From assembly GCA_938017505.1 (NCBI GenBank), contig CALIKV010000006.1:114927-178926 (forward strand): a DNA stretch of 64,000 bases. Direction: 5' to 3'. Made by a program: the position numbers and the translations under genes. The notes under the pieces are model-generated. The model was not told the DNA's origin. It saw only the letters and a list, made by a program, of their open reading frames with translations, and did no database searches. The number at the start of each line of letters is the position of its first letter. Positions within the stretch are counted from its first letter, which is position 1. This document shows, one piece after another, positions 1-9,318 of the stretch. The stretch is from an uncultured Sulfolobales archaeon (GTDB lineage Archaea > Thermoproteota > Thermoprotei_A > Sulfolobales > NBVN01).

Positions 1-408
1 CAGCTCCTTAGATCCGTGGGCATTGATGAGAGGAAATACGTCCTGATGGCCATGCTCTTGAGCGGTATGTTAGCTGGTGCCGCGGGGGTTTCAATTCTCG
101 CTAATCCCGGGATCGGCAAGCTGGAGAAGATAGCTAATGTAGTCACCCCGCCTACGTTTAACCTGGGGTACACTGCAATACTGGTCTCATGGCTCTCAAT
201 GCTTGACCTACGCCTAGTTCCGGTCTACGCGTACGTGGTAGCCTCACTCTTCCAGGGAGGGGGCTTGCTTCAGTCGGAGGTCAACGCAAGGTTTCCAGGA
301 CTCTCGCTCACCGGAGCTGCCCTAACCTACATACCTATAGGGTCGATACTCTTGGTCTACGTGGTGTTGAGGGTGTTGGTTGATTACTCAGTGAGGTTTA
401 GGAGGTGA
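1..408 (+). CDS. ABC transporter permease (nucleoside/BmpA-associated YufP-like), 5' truncated by window edge
   Basis: Frame stays open upstream of the listed start to base 1 (QLLRSVGIDERKY...); multi-TM permease; overlaps the next permease by 4 nt. Confidence 0.8.
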   Translation, partial: QLLRSVGIDERKYVLMAMLLSGMLAGAAGVSILANPGIGKLEKIANVVTPPTFNLGYTAILVSWLSMLDLRLVPVYAYVVASLFQGGGLLQSEVNARFPGLSLTGAALTYIPIGSILLVYVVLRVLVDYSVRFRR

Positions 409-1337
409 CGTGTTTGTTAGATCAAGTACAGGGTTTTGTATTGTCTATAACCCCGATCTTCACGTGCCTCTACCTAGCTAGCCTGGGTAACTCAATCGTG
501 GAGAAGTCAGGTATACTTAACCTAGCCATAGATGGTGCTTACACGCTTGGAACAGCTATGGCCTTCATCGCAGTTGCCTCAGTGCGTAATCCTACGTTAG
601 CTTTAATAATAACCTCGTTCTTGATAGGATTGCTGGGCATCCTGATCGCGTTCCTAACGACTAAACTGCCTATATCACATGGAGCGGTTGGACTCTCAAC
701 ACAGTTCGTTGGCTACGGCCTGGCATCATTCCTCGCTTACCCGGTCTCCATCAAGGTTAGGAACGAGGGCGTGCCTCTAAACACTTACCTCCCGGTCACT
801 GAAGTCGTGCTTTCATATTTAATCATCTCGTTGCTGATAGGCGTCATTACGCACGTTCTGATGTATCGAAGCAGGTTGGGAGTCGCTATAAGAGCGGTTG
901 GCGAGAACCCTGCGGTGGCGTCCTCACTCGGCACTAACGTACTTGGCGTGAGGGTTATAGCGGCGTTCATGGGGTATATCCTGATAGGGGTTGCTTCATC
1001 CCTCTACATACTCCTATACACGAAGAACTGGCAGGAAGGGGCTGGTATGGGATACGGATGGATTTCATTCGCCATCTCCATATCCGCCGGTAGACACCCG
1101 CTTGTGGGCATGGTGACCTCCCTAATATTCGCTTCTCTTATTAGGTACGCCTACGTACTACAAGACATTTTAATTAGCTACGGAATCAACGTCTCGAACT
1201 ATGCCGTGATCGCGATGCCCTTCATCGCAGCAATCATTATCCCGCTCACAGCTTCAGTAATCCCGCAGATGCGCAGGAGATTCACACCGCCAAAACACCT
1301 CGGGAAGATATTCTTTAGCGAGGAGAGGTCGGTCTAG
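405..1337 (+). CDS. ABC transporter permease (YufQ-like, nucleoside/sugar)
   Basis: Multi-TM protein with 'AIRAVGENPAVASSLGTNV' permease motif; translationally coupled to upstream permease. Confidence 0.85.
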   Translation: MTCLLDQVQGFVLSITPIFTCLYLASLGNSIVEKSGILNLAIDGAYTLGTAMAFIAVASVRNPTLALIITSFLIGLLGILIAFLTTKLPISHGAVGLSTQFVGYGLASFLAYPVSIKVRNEGVPLNTYLPVTEVVLSYLIISLLIGVITHVLMYRSRLGVAIRAVGENPAVASSLGTNVLGVRVIAAFMGYILIGVASSLYILLYTKNWQEGAGMGYGWISFAISISAGRHPLVGMVTSLIFASLIRYAYVLQDILISYGINVSNYAVIAMPFIAAIIIPLTASVIPQMRRRFTPPKHLGKIFFSEERSV

Positions 1338-1530
1338 CGCTTGAAGCTCCTCTCACCCACGTCCTAAACTATACTTAAAGCAAACGTTTTAAGATTCGGA
1401 CTAAAGATGCGGGTATTGACTCAGATTAATCTATAAAAAGTCACGAACTAATACTTGTCGTTTTAGGTTTATTCCTATGGAAATATTTTTAAGTATGTTT
1501 AATGATTTTTAATTTGAGGGATTACGAGCG

Positions 1531-2670
1531 TTGTGCGGATTCCTTGATTCCCCGATTACACAGCCTGGTGTCGAAACTCAATCCATGGCACTGAATAAGT
1601 ACCTCAATCCATCGCTCATAGACTTCATAGACCACCTGCAAAGCTTCGAGTACGTTCCAGAGATATCCGACGTAGCCGACTTAATAGATCTCCACACGTC
1701 AACCGTGTGGAAGTTAATGAAGACATTAAAACAGAGGGGATTGGCTCTTCAGGGACTTGTGGACGTTACTCGCATGGGGATGGTGGAGGTCATTTTAATC
1801 TTTGACAGACTCCTTAAGCTTCAGGAAGTCCCGAAATGCATGCTACGGGAATACTCCCCTATACTGCCATGGGGGTCGTATCTCAGGTACTTAGTGCCTA
1901 GAGGCTTTGTTGAGTCGTTCCTGAACTCACTTTACGTGAAGCTAGGGGTTGAGGCGAGGGAGGTGTACATATTGCCCATAACCATACACAGCAAACCAAG
2001 TCTTAGAGAATACTACGACGTGAACTCCAGGAGGTTCCTTCCTGAATGGGAGCAACTAGTCACGCGTATAAAAACGTACACAAGGGAGTTACTGCCTAGA
2101 GAAGCCCCACCCGAGAAGGTTAGGTACGATGAGATCGACCTATACCTCGTAAGGGAACTGGAGATCAACCCCTTCAACTCCGTGAAGTACATAACCAGGA
2201 AACTTAACGAGGAGCTCTACCCCAGTAAAGCTGTTAACTACATCCTAGTGTTGAGGCATTACAATAATCACGTCAAGAATAGAGGTGTAATAAAGGGGGT
2301 TAGACTTAAGTTAGAGGATGTCACCCTAGACACGCCCATTAAAACCTTAAGCGTGGTTGTCGGCAACCCGATAGATTTGCTGAAGATCTCCAGGGTGCTG
2401 ACCACCCACCCCTATTTCCTGGACGCGTATATCAACATCCCTGACAGCGTCTTAGTCACGCAGGCTCTAGTACCGCCTGGAACCATCTTTAGCCTGAGCC
2501 TACTCCTCGAAGAGCTTAAATCAGGGGGCTTAATAAAGACGTGGAGAAACATCTACCTTGATAGAGCAAGGTCGGCGAAATACGCGTTCCCTGTTAAAAT
2601 ACATTCGTTGACCATCGATGAAATGCTTAACGCAAGTGATGAGAAACTCTTGGTCAGGAAAATCACGTGA
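1531..2670 (+). CDS. HTH-containing putative transcriptional regulator
   Basis: N-terminal winged-helix-like segment (YVPEISDVADLIDLHTSTVWKLMKTLKQRGL); long ORF with AT-rich upstream region. Confidence 0.55.
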   Translation: MCGFLDSPITQPGVETQSMALNKYLNPSLIDFIDHLQSFEYVPEISDVADLIDLHTSTVWKLMKTLKQRGLALQGLVDVTRMGMVEVILIFDRLLKLQEVPKCMLREYSPILPWGSYLRYLVPRGFVESFLNSLYVKLGVEAREVYILPITIHSKPSLREYYDVNSRRFLPEWEQLVTRIKTYTRELLPREAPPEKVRYDEIDLYLVRELEINPFNSVKYITRKLNEELYPSKAVNYILVLRHYNNHVKNRGVIKGVRLKLEDVTLDTPIKTLSVVVGNPIDLLKISRVLTTHPYFLDAYINIPDSVLVTQALVPPGTIFSLSLLLEELKSGGLIKTWRNIYLDRARSAKYAFPVKIHSLTIDEMLNASDEKLLVRKIT

Positions 2671-2684
2671 GACCGGTGATTTAA

Positions 2685-2755
2685 GCCTCATGAGAGTCAT
2701 GAGGCACGTTCCCACTTAGCAATACTTATAAGGTTGCTTGTGAGAGTCGTAAGGG
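2685..2755. promoter_or_regulatory. pgk upstream region: 9-bp inverted repeat, TATA-like 'acttataagg', and a 15-nt direct repeat at 50-bp spacing
   Basis: GCCTCATGA-gag-TCATGAGGC (2685-2705); TGAGAGTCATGAGGC (2691-2705) vs TGAGAGTCGTAAGGG (2741-2755), 12/15 identical. Confidence 0.5.
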
Positions 2756-2765
2756 ATATGTTGGT

Positions 2766-4007
2766 TTGGAGGTATTACAGCTCCCCGCAATTGATGACAT
2801 CGAATTAACTGGGAGGAAGGTGCTCGTTAGAGTAGACTTCAACTCACCTGTGGATAAGGATGGGAGGATAATCGATGACTCCAGGATAAAGGCGCATAAA
2901 CCAACCCTGATGAAACTGATAAACACGGGAGCCGCTACGGTCGTGATTACTCATCAAGGCAGGCCGGGAGATAACGACTTCATCACTCTCGAGACGCACT
3001 TCGAGAAACTCAGGGAGGTACTTGGCATTGACGTTAAGTTCGTTGATGACGTCATAGGTCCTGCCGCACTCAAGGCTGTGAAAGACCTTAAGGGAGGTGA
3101 GGTTTTACTCCTAGATAATGTGAGGATAGTTTCAGAGGAGTTGATCGAGGCGGAGCCTGAAAAGCAGGCTAAGACCTACTTAGTCAGGAGGCTCTCGCCG
3201 TTCTTCGACTACTTCGTATTCGACGCTTTCGCCACAGCACATAGGTCCCAGCCCTCGATAGTCGGGTTTCCCATAGCACTCCCGTCCCTGATGGGTTACG
3301 TCATGAAGCATGAGCTTAACGCATTGAAGAGATCGCTCTCAAGTAGTGAGACGCCGAAGCTCTTCGTCTTAGGGGGTGCTAAGGTCAGGGACACTATTAA
3401 GATCGTGGAGTTCCTGACTAAGAGGAGGGTAGCTGACAGGATATTAACCACGGGGCTTGTCGGTCTAACGTTCCATGTGGCTAAGGGCGGTAGGGCGGGG
3501 AAGTCGCTGTTGAAGTTCCTTGACGAGAGAGGGCTTACCACGTTAATTCCCTTAGCACGTAGAGTGGTTTTATCTGGGGCGCCAGTGGACACGCCTTACG
3601 ACGTGAAGGTGATTAAGGAGGACGGGAGGGTTGTTGAGGAACCCATAAACATTGCTGACGGCGTGCCGGTTGATATCGGTTCATATACGGTGCTCATGTA
3701 CTCTGAGATGATCAGGGAGTCTTCAGTGGTGGTCATGAGAGGACCAGCAGGGTATGTCGAGGACTCCAGGTTCAGATCCGGAACCCTGGAGCTACTTAAG
3801 GCGGCGTTTGAGAGCAATGCGTATTTGATAGTGGGTGGTGGACACCTGGGTTCGATGTTCGACGAAATACCTGTGAGGAAAGAGGGGGGCTTCCACATCT
3901 CAACGGGAGGCGGCGCCCTTCTGATAGCGTTGTCAGGGGAGTCTCTTCCCGCCTTAAAAGCTCTTGAGCTCTCCTATAGGAAGTTTTTCACTGGTGGTCC
4001 TGTATGA
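2766..4007 (+). CDS. pgk: Phosphoglycerate kinase
   Basis: KVLVRVDFNSPV, VVITHQGRPG, FDAFATAHR, FVLGGAKV motifs; TTG start. Confidence 0.95.
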   Translation: MEVLQLPAIDDIELTGRKVLVRVDFNSPVDKDGRIIDDSRIKAHKPTLMKLINTGAATVVITHQGRPGDNDFITLETHFEKLREVLGIDVKFVDDVIGPAALKAVKDLKGGEVLLLDNVRIVSEELIEAEPEKQAKTYLVRRLSPFFDYFVFDAFATAHRSQPSIVGFPIALPSLMGYVMKHELNALKRSLSSSETPKLFVLGGAKVRDTIKIVEFLTKRRVADRILTTGLVGLTFHVAKGGRAGKSLLKFLDERGLTTLIPLARRVVLSGAPVDTPYDVKVIKEDGRVVEEPINIADGVPVDIGSYTVLMYSEMIRESSVVVMRGPAGYVEDSRFRSGTLELLKAAFESNAYLIVGGGHLGSMFDEIPVRKEGGFHISTGGGALLIALSGESLPALKALELSYRKFFTGGPV

Positions 4008-5023
4008 AGGTAAGGGTAGGTGTTAACGGATATGGAACTATAGGCAAGAGGGTTGCTTGGGCGGTAACGCAACAACCTGACATGGAGTTAGCAGGCATCG
4101 TCAAGACAAGACCTAATTGGGAGGCGCTCTCGGCCGTTAAGAGAGGTTACAAGATATACACGTTGAGGGATAGCTTAAAGGAGTTCCACTCACGTGGTAT
4201 CGCTGTTCAGGGGGTGCTGGAGGATTTGATAACCTCTGTAGACGTGATCGTTGACGCGACCCCCGGCGACGTCGGCGCGACGAATAAGGCACTATATGAG
4301 AGGTTCTCACGTAAAGCTATATTCCAGGGGGGTGAGGAGCCAGGCATCGCTGAAGTGAGTTTTAATTCACTTGTGAACTACCGGGAGGCACTGGGTAGGA
4401 ATTACGTTAGAGTAGTGTCGTGCAATACCACTGGGCTCCTTAGAGTGATACACGCGATATCCAGAGTGGATAGAGTGAAGAACGTGAGAGGCTTGATCAT
4501 TAGGAGGGCGGCCGACTTAAAAGAAGTGAAGAAAGGCCCTGTGGAGGGGTTAGTACTCGACCCGCCTAAGCCACCGTCTCATCACGCTCTAGACGTGAAT
4601 ACGGTGATTAACGACTTGGACATAGTGACCTACGCTGTGATCGCTCCGACGACGTTAGCTCACGTACACGTACTACGCTTTACTATGGAGAGAAACGTCT
4701 CACTAGACAAGGTCCTTGACTCCCTAGCTAATACCCCCAGGATACTCCTGGTGGACGGGGGATTACTCAAGTCTACTGCTGAGTTGAGGGAACTGGCTCG
4801 TGATATCGGGAGGCCTTACGGAGATATATTCGAGAACGTCGTGTGGAGTGATAGCGTGTATGTCAGGGGCGATGAAGTCATGCTGACCTACGCAGTCCAT
4901 CAAGAGGCTATAGTTGTACCTGAAAACATAGATGCCGTACGTGCGATAACGAGGATCGCCGAGAGGGCTGAGGAGTCTATTAAGCTAACGGACGAGAGCC
5001 TGGGTATTAAGAGGTGGTTGTAG
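4004..5023 (+). CDS. gap: Glyceraldehyde-3-phosphate dehydrogenase, archaeal type (type II)
   Basis: VGVNGYGTIGKRVA; VVSCNTTGLLR catalytic Cys motif; overlaps pgk by 4 nt. Confidence 0.95.
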   Translation: MKVRVGVNGYGTIGKRVAWAVTQQPDMELAGIVKTRPNWEALSAVKRGYKIYTLRDSLKEFHSRGIAVQGVLEDLITSVDVIVDATPGDVGATNKALYERFSRKAIFQGGEEPGIAEVSFNSLVNYREALGRNYVRVVSCNTTGLLRVIHAISRVDRVKNVRGLIIRRAADLKEVKKGPVEGLVLDPPKPPSHHALDVNTVINDLDIVTYAVIAPTTLAHVHVLRFTMERNVSLDKVLDSLANTPRILLVDGGLLKSTAELRELARDIGRPYGDIFENVVWSDSVYVRGDEVMLTYAVHQEAIVVPENIDAVRAITRIAERAEESIKLTDESLGIKRWL

Positions 5024-5448
5024 TGGGTTATCGCCCTGAACCAACATACCTCATAAGCTACGTATTCAGGAAGATCCTCATCCCAGTTGACGGATCTGCC
5101 ATGTGTTATAGAGCGCTTGAAGTAGGGCTCGACTTCGCGTTGAGATACGGCTCAAAACTGACTGCTCTTGTAGTTGAGGACCCTTCTATACCTAACGCCG
5201 ACGAGGTAAGTAAGAAGGTTAAGAAGATCGCGTCTGAGAGGGGTGTCAGTATAGAGGTTAAGGTAAAGAAGCCTAACTACCCTGATACCTCCGTTGCTAC
5301 AACGATTGTGGAGGAGATGTTTGAGGAGCATTATGACCTAGTCATAATAACAGCACGTGGGAGGACGCTTAACCCGGACCTCGCCTTAGGATCTGTGGCT
5401 CTCTCAGTAATCGTGAACTCAAATACCTCGGTGTTTTTAATCAGGTAG
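5014..5448 (+). CDS. Universal stress protein (UspA family)
   Basis: KILIPVDGSAMCYRALEVGLDFA...; 'LALGSVALSVIVNSNTSVFLIR' C-terminal motif. Confidence 0.85.
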   Translation: MVVVGYRPEPTYLISYVFRKILIPVDGSAMCYRALEVGLDFALRYGSKLTALVVEDPSIPNADEVSKKVKKIASERGVSIEVKVKKPNYPDTSVATTIVEEMFEEHYDLVIITARGRTLNPDLALGSVALSVIVNSNTSVFLIR

Positions 5449-5653
5449 TATTGACCGACAGCTTACGATGAGTTATTTGCTTTTAGCGAACTGAAGAGTG
5501 CTTACGGGCCTCGTGAATCTCTCGTTGAAAGTCTTGCATGGAAATCACGATCACAAGTCACGCGAGAGTGGGTGGGAGTCCTAGCTTGTTTCCCTCTCTG
5601 ACATCCATCCTTTTTATTAATTCGAGTCATAAGATCTAGTTAGGAGATGCAGG

Positions 5654-6907
5654 TTGGGCGTCTCACCAGCTAAGAAATACGTGTTTGACGAGATTCACGG
5701 CTATATAGTTTTGGACCCCCTCATCAGGGATCTGGTTGACACGCCGCCGTTGCAAAGGTTGAGGAGGATTAAGCAGTTATCTCAGGCTTGGTACGTCTTT
5801 CCTGGCGCTGTTCACACGAGGTTCTCCCATACGTTGGGCGTTGTGCGATTGGCGGAGAGGGTGGCAGACAAGCTGATCTCCGATGGATTGCTTGAGAGAG
5901 ATGAGAGGGACTTGCTCAGGGTTTCAGCGTTACTCCATGACATAGGTCATACACCCTATTCACACGCGCTTGAGTACGTGTTCTACACAAGCTTCGGCGT
6001 GAATCACGAGGAGTTAAGTCACATGTTAATAACGGAGGAGCCACACATCAGGGAGACGCTCTCGGATTACGGTCTTTCCCCAGGTGAGGTGGCCAAGATA
6101 GTAATTGGGGAACACGAGAACAGCGGTTTCGTCAACCTCCTGAACGGCGATCTAGACGTTGACAGGCTTGACTACCTGCCTCGAGACGCTCTACACACTG
6201 GGGTTAGGTACGGTCTAATAGATCTGGAGAGGATAATACAGACGTTAACCCTAGATGATGAAGGTAATGTAGCTGTACATCCTAAAGCCATCCAAGCAGT
6301 GGAGTCATTCTACGTGTCCAGGCTTCACATGTACAGGGCTGTCTACTACCATAAAACCATAACTGGCTACCAGCTCTTGTTAGCATCTATATACGAGTTA
6401 ATGATGCTTGAGAGCGAGGTCAAGAGCCTGCTAGACCCCTTCACGTCTCTCGAGGGTATTAGGAAGTCCGTGAGGGACGGTACTATAAGCGCCTGGGATG
6501 ACTTCCTAGTGGGAGGCGTCATAAACGTGGTCCTAGCTAAGAAGCTAGGCAGTGAAATCCTGCAGGAGCTGATTAAATCCTACACTAACAGGAGAGGGTA
6601 TAGAGCTGTGTATAACCACATAAGCTTTAAGCAGGAGGCGGGAGTCACGCCGTCTGAGATGGAGAAACTGAATAAGGTAAATAGATCACTCATGTTGAGA
6701 GGTGTAGGCACATACTCATTTAGAACATACACAGAGTCCGTCCCTGTAGTCTCTAGGGAGAAGGAGGTGAGGGTGTTGGTCGACTCTAGGCCTGTCAAGA
6801 TCTCGGAGACTGACGATTCAATAGTGAAGAACCTGCCTAGGTATATGGAGATAGTTAGGGTTTACTCACTGCCTTCGGTGGAAGAGATCGTTAAGAAGAC
6901 CCTGTAG
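5654..6907 (+). CDS. HD-domain phosphohydrolase (SAMHD1/dGTPase-like family)
   Basis: FDEIHGYIVLDPLIRDLVDTPPLQRLRRIKQL; RFSHTLG; LLHDIGHTPYSHALE; GDLDVDRLDYLPRDA. Confidence 0.85.
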   Translation: MGVSPAKKYVFDEIHGYIVLDPLIRDLVDTPPLQRLRRIKQLSQAWYVFPGAVHTRFSHTLGVVRLAERVADKLISDGLLERDERDLLRVSALLHDIGHTPYSHALEYVFYTSFGVNHEELSHMLITEEPHIRETLSDYGLSPGEVAKIVIGEHENSGFVNLLNGDLDVDRLDYLPRDALHTGVRYGLIDLERIIQTLTLDDEGNVAVHPKAIQAVESFYVSRLHMYRAVYYHKTITGYQLLLASIYELMMLESEVKSLLDPFTSLEGIRKSVRDGTISAWDDFLVGGVINVVLAKKLGSEILQELIKSYTNRRGYRAVYNHISFKQEAGVTPSEMEKLNKVNRSLMLRGVGTYSFRTYTESVPVVSREKEVRVLVDSRPVKISETDDSIVKNLPRYMEIVRVYSLPSVEEIVKKTL

Positions 6908-7376
6908 ATTTCCCCGGCTTCCTTAGATGCTTCGACATCAGATATGCGTCAGAGTCTGGATAGTAATTGGGTATCCTCTCAATAACCTCGTAACCCAGCT
7001 TCCTGTAGAGTTTCAAAGCCTCCTCGTTAAGAACGGAGACCTCAAGCCTCACACACTCAAGGTCCATACCCACACACCTGTCCTCAAACACCTCAATCAA
7101 CCTACTTCCTAAACCCATTCCACGAAAGTCAGGATCCACCGCTATCGATGCGATATGGCAACAATTATCGCTCGTCACGAAGCCCGTGATGTATCCAGCC
7201 ACCTCACCATCACACTCAACTACTAGGAACAACTCCGGGTGTAGGAAGAGCGCCGATATGAAGATTATCTTGGGGTAGGGATGCTTGAAGGATCTCCTCT
7301 CCACTCTAACGATCAAGTCTATGTCTTCAGGTGAGGCATTCCTAACATTACATCTCAGCGTGGCGCCGAACGCCAT
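6891..7376 (-). CDS. rimI: N-alpha/ribosomal-protein acetyltransferase (RimI-like GNAT)
   Basis: GNAT motif 'IASIAVDPDFRGMGLGSRLIEVFED...LEVSVLNEEALKLYRKLGYEVIERIPNYY'. Confidence 0.85.
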   Translation of the reverse strand: MAFGATLRCNVRNASPEDIDLIVRVERRSFKHPYPKIIFISALFLHPELFLVVECDGEVAGYITGFVTSDNCCHIASIAVDPDFRGMGLGSRLIEVFEDRCVGMDLECVRLEVSVLNEEALKLYRKLGYEVIERIPNYYPDSDAYLMSKHLRKPGKSTGSS

Positions 7377-8374
7377 AACCTAATGACCTCGTCCTCAACA
7401 TATGGCGTGTAGATAAGGTCCTTAATGGCGTCTCCCTCAACTACTTCAAGAAGCGGGGCTTCAGGACCTCTTGAAAGAGCCTCGCCTATCACGGAGGCTC
7501 TTATACCGTGCTTCTCGAGCAGTGACACGGCGTCCTCAACCTTCTCCCTCGAGATTGAAGCGAGCAGAGCCCCTGAGGAGAGCATCTTCAGGGGATCTAT
7601 TTTAAGGGCTTTAGTCACCTCCGCGGTTACCTGATGGATAGGGATCCTGTCTAAGTAGACCCTAATCAGCTTGTTAGACGCGTAAGCCATTTCAGCAAGC
7701 CCGCCTAAAATACCCCCCTCCGTCGGGTCATGCATTGCATTCGCTAACCCCTCCCTACTCAAGAGAGTTGCTTCCTCTACAACGCTTACGCTAGTAATAA
7801 ACTCATCACCCTCATCCAGGGATTCCTCATCAACACCCCTAGCACTTAGAACATCCCTGAAGTCTGATGAAAGCACTGCCGTTCCTTCAATCCCAGCATA
7901 CTTACTCATTATTATTAAATCGCCCTCCCCAACCCTATCAACCCTGACCAATCTATCCTGCCTGACCAGACCAAAAGCAGTTGTAATAGCTACGGGCCTT
8001 GACACGCTATCAGTGAATTCGGTGTGACCGCCTACCATGGAGGCCTCGTACCTGCTCAGCGCCTCCTTCATGGACTGCGTTATCACGTCAACCAACCCTT
8101 CGTTAAGGCTCTCCGGGAGCAGTAAAACCGTAGTGAAGAACTTAGGGTACGCACCGGTCATAGCAACGTCGTTAGCGGGTATTACTACAGACAGCGTTCC
8201 CAAATGTCTTACAGCGCCTGATATCGGGTCGGGGTGCACAGCAACTAGCGTTTCGTCACAGACCCTAATCACGGCGGCGTCAACCCCTATGCCGGCCTGC
8301 AGTATCACGTCAGGGTTCGAGCTGCTGAACCTCTCAAACACGTACTTAACTAATGCCTCCGGCCTAAGCTTCAT
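7355..8374 (-). CDS. AIR synthase-related / HypE-like ATP-binding protein
   Basis: PurM-like fold motifs: 'VVIPANDVAMTGAYPKFF', 'VGGHTEFTD', 'MHDPTEGGILGGLAEMA'. Confidence 0.75.
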   Translation of the reverse strand: MKLRPEALVKYVFERFSSSNPDVILQAGIGVDAAVIRVCDETLVAVHPDPISGAVRHLGTLSVVIPANDVAMTGAYPKFFTTVLLLPESLNEGLVDVITQSMKEALSRYEASMVGGHTEFTDSVSRPVAITTAFGLVRQDRLVRVDRVGEGDLIIMSKYAGIEGTAVLSSDFRDVLSARGVDEESLDEGDEFITSVSVVEEATLLSREGLANAMHDPTEGGILGGLAEMAYASNKLIRVYLDRIPIHQVTAEVTKALKIDPLKMLSSGALLASISREKVEDAVSLLEKHGIRASVIGEALSRGPEAPLLEVVEGDAIKDLIYTPYVEDEVIRLWRSAPR

Positions 8375-8492
8375 TACCCCACCAGGAGGGTTATATCGCG
8401 GGAGTAAATATTTGTGTTTAAAACTGCGTCACTGCACTTAAATCACTGATCGATTAATGTTCTGTGGGCGATTGAGCTAGTGAGGTGCTACC

Positions 8493-9227
8493 TTGCCTGA
8501 GCTAGTGTTTCTTGGCGTTGGGGGTTGGCTCTCGAACCCGTTCTTCGGGCAATCAGGAATTTTGGTTATGAACCCAGGCCTTAAGATACTGATGGAGGTG
8601 GGCGAAGGGGCTTTCGAGAGGTTGAACATGTGTCTCGACGTTAGGGTCGACGAGCTTGACTACATCATCGTGACACACTCACACGGAGATCACGTCCTGG
8701 GCTTACCAACCATAGCTCAGCATCTAAAGCAAGTTCTAAAGGTGATCGCCCTGAGAGAGACGGCCGCGGACCTCAGGAAGATCTTCGAAGCCTTACATAT
8801 AGAGGATAAGCTACGGCGGCTGGACATAATTGAGATCCCTCCTGAGGGCGTTATGGAGCTTAAGCCAGGAGCCCTGCTTAGATGGGTTAGGGCCAAACAT
8901 GTGATCCCGTCAATATCTATCGTGCTAGAGCTCGGTGCTTTCAAGATAGCCTACAGCGGTGACACCTCACTTAATCCAGACTTCCTCGAGACAGCTAAAG
9001 GCGCTGACTTACTCATTCACGAGTTCTCAGTCCCTGACGTGGTTAAGGACGTTGCTGAGGTGCTTGGTCACACAACAACCTCCGAAATCGACCAGGTCAT
9101 CGAGATCTCCAGGCCGAGGCGATTAATACCGGTGCATTACTATTTGGAGCCGCCTAAGTTCAGCTTTAAAAAACCAGGAGGAGTTGAGTTAATACTCCCT
9201 ACACCATGCTCTAGGCTCAGTTTTTAG
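8493..9227 (+). CDS. MBL-fold metallohydrolase
   Basis: THSHGDHVLGLP metallo-beta-lactamase motif; YSGDTSLN; LIHEFS. Confidence 0.85.
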   Translation: MPELVFLGVGGWLSNPFFGQSGILVMNPGLKILMEVGEGAFERLNMCLDVRVDELDYIIVTHSHGDHVLGLPTIAQHLKQVLKVIALRETAADLRKIFEALHIEDKLRRLDIIEIPPEGVMELKPGALLRWVRAKHVIPSISIVLELGAFKIAYSGDTSLNPDFLETAKGADLLIHEFSVPDVVKDVAEVLGHTTTSEIDQVIEISRPRRLIPVHYYLEPPKFSFKKPGGVELILPTPCSRLSF

Positions 9228-9318
9228 TCGTTTCTAGATATACTTTAGCTAGGATTTAAATAATTCCTTAGGAGTAAAGGACTAGTCAAAATAAGATTAA
9301 ACTTTTTAAATTCTCTGA

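Noticed and set aside
785-970. Minus-strand ORF inside the permease gene
   Set aside because: Fully antisense to a well-supported CDS; low-complexity Ser/Thr-rich translation typical of the complement of real coding sequence.
3296-3898. Two antisense ORFs within pgk (3296-3592, 3596-3898)
   Set aside because: Opposite strand of a confidently identified gene; composition is a coding-shadow artefact.
5449-5653. Possible C/D-box sRNA ('acgatga...ctga') upstream of the first HD gene
   Set aside because: Only one weak C box (one mismatch) and one CTGA; no credible C'/D pair at suitable spacing.
8037-8441. Plus-strand ORF opposite the HypE-like gene
   Set aside because: Antisense to a CDS with clear PurM-like motifs; Ser/Thr-rich shadow translation.
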